From Tannerellaceae bacterium (GTDB lineage: Bacteria; Bacteroidota; Bacteroidia; Bacteroidales; Tannerellaceae), in the NCBI GenBank assembly GCA_031265595.1, contig JAISCM010000257.1:1-9520 (forward strand): DNA of 9,520 nucleotides. Direction: 5' to 3'. The notes beneath the pieces were generated by a model. It ran no database searches. It had not been told where the DNA came from and saw nothing but the letters and a program-made list of their open reading frames with translations. This document shows positions 8,058 through 9,520 of this stretch, piece by piece. The stretch's first letter is position 1. Each line of letters starts with the position of its first letter. Made by a program: the position numbers and the translations under genes.

Positions 8058-8160
8058 TCTTCGCGATGTCTCCACCAAGTCTTCGCGAAGACTCCACCAA
8101 TCCTTCGCGAAGACTTTTAAAAATCTTCGCGACGACTTCCTCAAGACATCGCGAAGACTT
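8058..8160. repeat. Five TCGCGA palindromes at exact 22-bp spacing
   Basis: TCGCGA occurs at 8061, 8083, 8105, 8127 and 8149, each exactly 22 bases from the next. The flanks also repeat: 8058-8079 and 8080-8101 both run TCTTCGCGA and then CTCCACCAA. The second site is a perfect 16-bp palindrome (8078-8093). The whole array is also symmetrical: site 1 (8058-8070) is the exact reverse complement of site 5 (8145-8157), and sites 2 and 4 match nearly as well, around site 3. A spacing of 22 bp is about two helical turns, which would place all five sites on one face of the DNA, as for a multimeric DNA-binding protein. That last point is inference. Confidence 0.9.
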
Positions 8161-8367
8161 TTTTATGAAATAAACACCCCTCTTCCGATCTCCGGCTGAA
8201 AGCAGGCTGAAACGTCATCTTTCAGTATTTCATTCTGTAAACCAATTGTTTACAAGCAGGCTGAAAGCTGAAAGGAAAGGTGAAAAAGTAGCTCAGTAGG
8301 GGGATTTCCTGCTGAAATAGACCGCAGACGCATTTCTTGAGATTCAATAATAAAGAATCGCTAAAAA

Positions 8368-8399
8368 TTTGTATCGTTAAAAACTTTTTCTAATCTTTG
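8368..8399 (+). promoter_or_regulatory. Likely promoter of the secreted-protein gene
   Basis: TTTG at 8368-8371 and AATCTTTG at 8392-8399 are separated by 20 bases. This fits the Bacteroidota pattern TTTG-N19/21-TAnnTTTG with one mismatch (A for the first T). Transcription would start near 8406, giving a leader of about 90 nt. The promoter lies only 38 bases to the right of the large inverted repeat. Confidence 0.7.
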
Positions 8400-8409
8400 C
8401 CCTTGGTAA

Positions 8410-8441
8410 CAAACGAAAAGGTGTTTGCCTTTTACGATTTG
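8410..8441 (+). promoter_or_regulatory. Leader hairpin upstream of the secreted-protein gene
   Basis: AAAAGG at 8416-8421 pairs with CCTTTT at 8428-8433 around a 6-base loop. It is extended by CG with CG and CAAA with TTTG across two single-base bulges. A T-run follows at 8450-8455, but 8 bases away. It could affect mRNA stability or act as a weak attenuator; this is tentative. Confidence 0.35.
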
Positions 8442-8494
8442 AATAGCTGTTTTTTCAAAAAGTATAATTAATAACTTCTTAAAAAAAAGAGATC

Positions 8495-9160
8495 ATGAAA
8501 ACAATTTTTAGTTTTATTCTCACTGCTTTATGCCTGTTGTTTTTCTCAGTAAACACGTTCGCGCAAGACGTTTATTTTCTCAACAAGCAGGGAGCAGAAG
8601 TTGAATATGTAATAAAAGACGGAAAAGGGAATACCCTATCTTACAGCAAGATGATAGTTACGGATGTGAAAAAAAAGAATGCAACTAACTTTACTATCAC
8701 CTATACCACCGAAGCGTTCAACAAAGACAAAAAATCATTGATGCCGCCCACTGCCGTAACAATAGAAGTTGTAGACGGAGTAGTAATATTCGACCCGAAA
8801 GCCATGATGGGCGAAGCAGGCGCAAACATAGACATCAGCGGGACATACCCTTCATTCCCGGCAACGCTCGCCGTAGGCAATGATATCGGAGAATATTCCT
8901 ACACAACGAAAGTGATGGGCATAGCTACCACTGTTTCAGGAACGAATAAAGTAACGGCCAAAGAAGAGGTAAAAACAGACGCCGGCTCATTCGACTGCTT
9001 TAAAGTAGAAAGCGAAGTAAGCACCAAAGTTATATTGAAAACAGTAAAGTCAAAAACAACCAGTTGGTATGCTAAAAATATCGGCACAGTAAAAACCGAA
9101 GCCTACGACAACAAAGGAAAACTTCAATCCGTACAAGAGTTAATCTCACTAAAGAAATAA
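8495..9160 (+). CDS. Secreted TapB/DUF3108-like protein
   Basis: The 221-aa product begins with a clear Sec signal peptide (1-23, hydrophobic core FILTALCLLFFSV) with likely cleavage in TFA|QDV, the usual Bacteroidota A|Q site. The Cys at 13 is within the core and not a lipobox, so it is soluble periplasmic or secreted. The mature part looks beta-rich: alternating strands from 33 to 100, then FPATLAVGNDIGEYSYTT at 121-138, DAGSFDCFKVESE at 162-174, and WYAKNIGTVKTEAYDNKGKL at 191-210. The AG-FDC-KV and WYAK-xG-VK-E-YD-KGKL pattern resembles Bacteroidota proteins annotated as TapB family or DUF3108-like, for which I know no firm biochemical role. No catalytic motif is seen. The start has an AT-rich leader, and the gene has its own promoter and terminator, so it is probably monocistronic. 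The reading frame is secure; the family call is from pattern memory. Confidence 0.85.
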   Translation: MKTIFSFILTALCLLFFSVNTFAQDVYFLNKQGAEVEYVIKDGKGNTLSYSKMIVTDVKKKNATNFTITYTTEAFNKDKKSLMPPTAVTIEVVDGVVIFDPKAMMGEAGANIDISGTYPSFPATLAVGNDIGEYSYTTKVMGIATTVSGTNKVTAKEEVKTDAGSFDCFKVESEVSTKVILKTVKSKTTSWYAKNIGTVKTEAYDNKGKLQSVQELISLKK

Positions 9161-9173
9161 CCAGAGAGCCAGG

Positions 9174-9209
9174 AAAGGGGGATCAAATCCATATAATCCC
9201 CCTTTTCTT
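9174..9209 (+). terminator. Intrinsic terminator of the secreted-protein gene
   Basis: AAAGGGGGAT at 9174-9183 and ATCCCCCTTT at 9196-9205 form a perfect 10-bp stem with a 12-base loop, followed by a T-rich tail (TTTTCTT). It begins 14 bases after the stop codon. The A-run on the left arm could let it work in both directions. Confidence 0.9.
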
Positions 9210-9269
9210 ACATTTATGGAATTTGCAGTTAACAGGCATCTATATAATAAAACAAAAATTGGAAGGGCC

Positions 9270-9520
9270 ATGATAACGCATTATTTCAAAATCGCTTTCC
9301 GCAATATGTGGAAATACAAAACGCAGTCGCTTACCGGTATATTCAGTCTGGCGTTCAGCCTTGCTTGTTTTGTTCCGGCGCTTTATTGGATGCGTTACGA
9401 GACATCGTATGACGGTTTTTATCCCGGTGCGGAGCATATTTATCGCGTTTATGCTGTGGAGAAGCAATCGGGTAAAGTGAACGAAATGGTACAGGAGCCC
9501 TTAGTGTGGCTACTGCGTGA
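9270..9520 (+). CDS. ABC transporter permease, FtsX/MacB type (5' part)
   Basis: Only the first 83 codons are in the window; the frame is open to the edge. The N-terminus MITHYFKIAFRNMWKYKTQS followed by a membrane helix at about 20-41 (LTGIFSLAFSLACFVPALYW) and then a periplasmic stretch with YETSYDGFYPGAEHIYRVYAV is characteristic of the MacB-PCD/FtsX permeases that are abundant in Bacteroidota. Members usually have about 770-800 aa with four helices and large periplasmic domains, and work with a separate MacB-like ATPase in lipoprotein or small-molecule export or in signalling. The ATG follows GGAAGGGCC, a possible but very close ribosome site. A strong terminator precedes the gene, so it should have its own promoter; I see only a weak TTTG at 9222-9225 with no good -7 box. 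The substrate cannot be told from this fragment. Confidence 0.88.
   Translation, partial: MITHYFKIAFRNMWKYKTQSLTGIFSLAFSLACFVPALYWMRYETSYDGFYPGAEHIYRVYAVEKQSGKVNEMVQEPLVWLLR

Larger units (their letters stand above)
7886..8330. repeat. Large imperfect inverted repeat (about 445 bp)
   Basis: The whole element is one long imperfect palindrome. From the outside in, matching pairs are: 7886-7892 with 8324-8330 (one mismatch), 7931-7940 with 8281-8290 (perfect), 7946-7960 with 8261-8275 (perfect), 7976-7985 with 8236-8245 (perfect), 7996-8027 with 8194-8225 (32 bases, perfect), and the inner palindrome array 8058-8157, centred between 8107 and 8108. The middle and outer pairs share one centre offset by 3 bases from the inner array, so only a 6-base net indel separates them. 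It contains no open frame of note and no transposase. No target-site duplication is clear at either end. It sits between two divergent genes. A non-coding repeat element, a MITE-like relic or a regulatory/topological DNA structure are all possible. Confidence 0.9.

Noticed and set aside
8058..8160. CRISPR array
   Set aside because: Repeats of about 12-16 bases separated by fewer than 10 bases that also repeat; no unique spacers, no leader and no cas genes.
7886..8330. Insertion sequence
   Set aside because: No transposase frame and no clear flanking duplication; only a MITE-like or relic origin remains possible.
8341..8359. GATTC...GAATC mini-hairpin
   Set aside because: A five-base stem with a nine-base loop and no T-run is too weak to call a terminator.
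9240..9467. 75-codon minus-strand frame over the permease start
   Set aside because: Antisense to a clearly recognisable permease N-terminus; no features of its own.

Overview
The window looks like chromosome of a member of the order Bacteroidales, most likely close to Parabacteroides/Tannerellaceae. This rests on three things. The gene order is purH-mreB-mreC-mreD-mrdA-rodA, which is typical of this order. The two likely promoters have the Bacteroidota -33 TTTG / -7 TAnnTTTG form rather than sigma70 boxes. The start sites have AT-rich leaders with little Shine-Dalgarno signal. The genus is inferred from protein style, not proven.

Layout. Positions 33-368 hold 16 head-to-tail copies of a 21-bp minisatellite. 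From 7671 down to 434 on the minus strand lies one tightly packed operon: purH (last two steps of IMP synthesis), mreB (actin-like filament), mreC and mreD (membrane parts of the elongasome), mrdA (PBP2 transpeptidase) and rodA (SEDS glycan polymerase). Gaps are 14 and 33 nt, and the last three junctions overlap by 8, 8 and 11 nt, so the genes are almost certainly co-transcribed and partly translationally coupled. A probable promoter lies just upstream of purH. Together mreB-rodA encode a complete Rod-type side-wall synthesis machine.

From 7672 to 8494 is an 823-bp divergent intergenic region. Most of it (about 7886-8330) is one imperfect inverted repeat whose middle holds five TCGCGA palindromes spaced exactly 22 bp apart and arranged symmetrically. 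This is the most unusual structure in the window. A promoter just to its right (8368-8399) drives a secreted 221-aa protein of the TapB/DUF3108-like type (8495-9160), closed by a good intrinsic terminator (9174-9209). At 9270 an FtsX/MacB-type ABC transporter permease begins and runs off the window.

No complete novel multi-gene system, tRNA, rRNA, CRISPR array, transposase or phage gene is seen. The candidates for something undescribed are the palindromic element at 7886-8330 and, less so, the 21-bp minisatellite.
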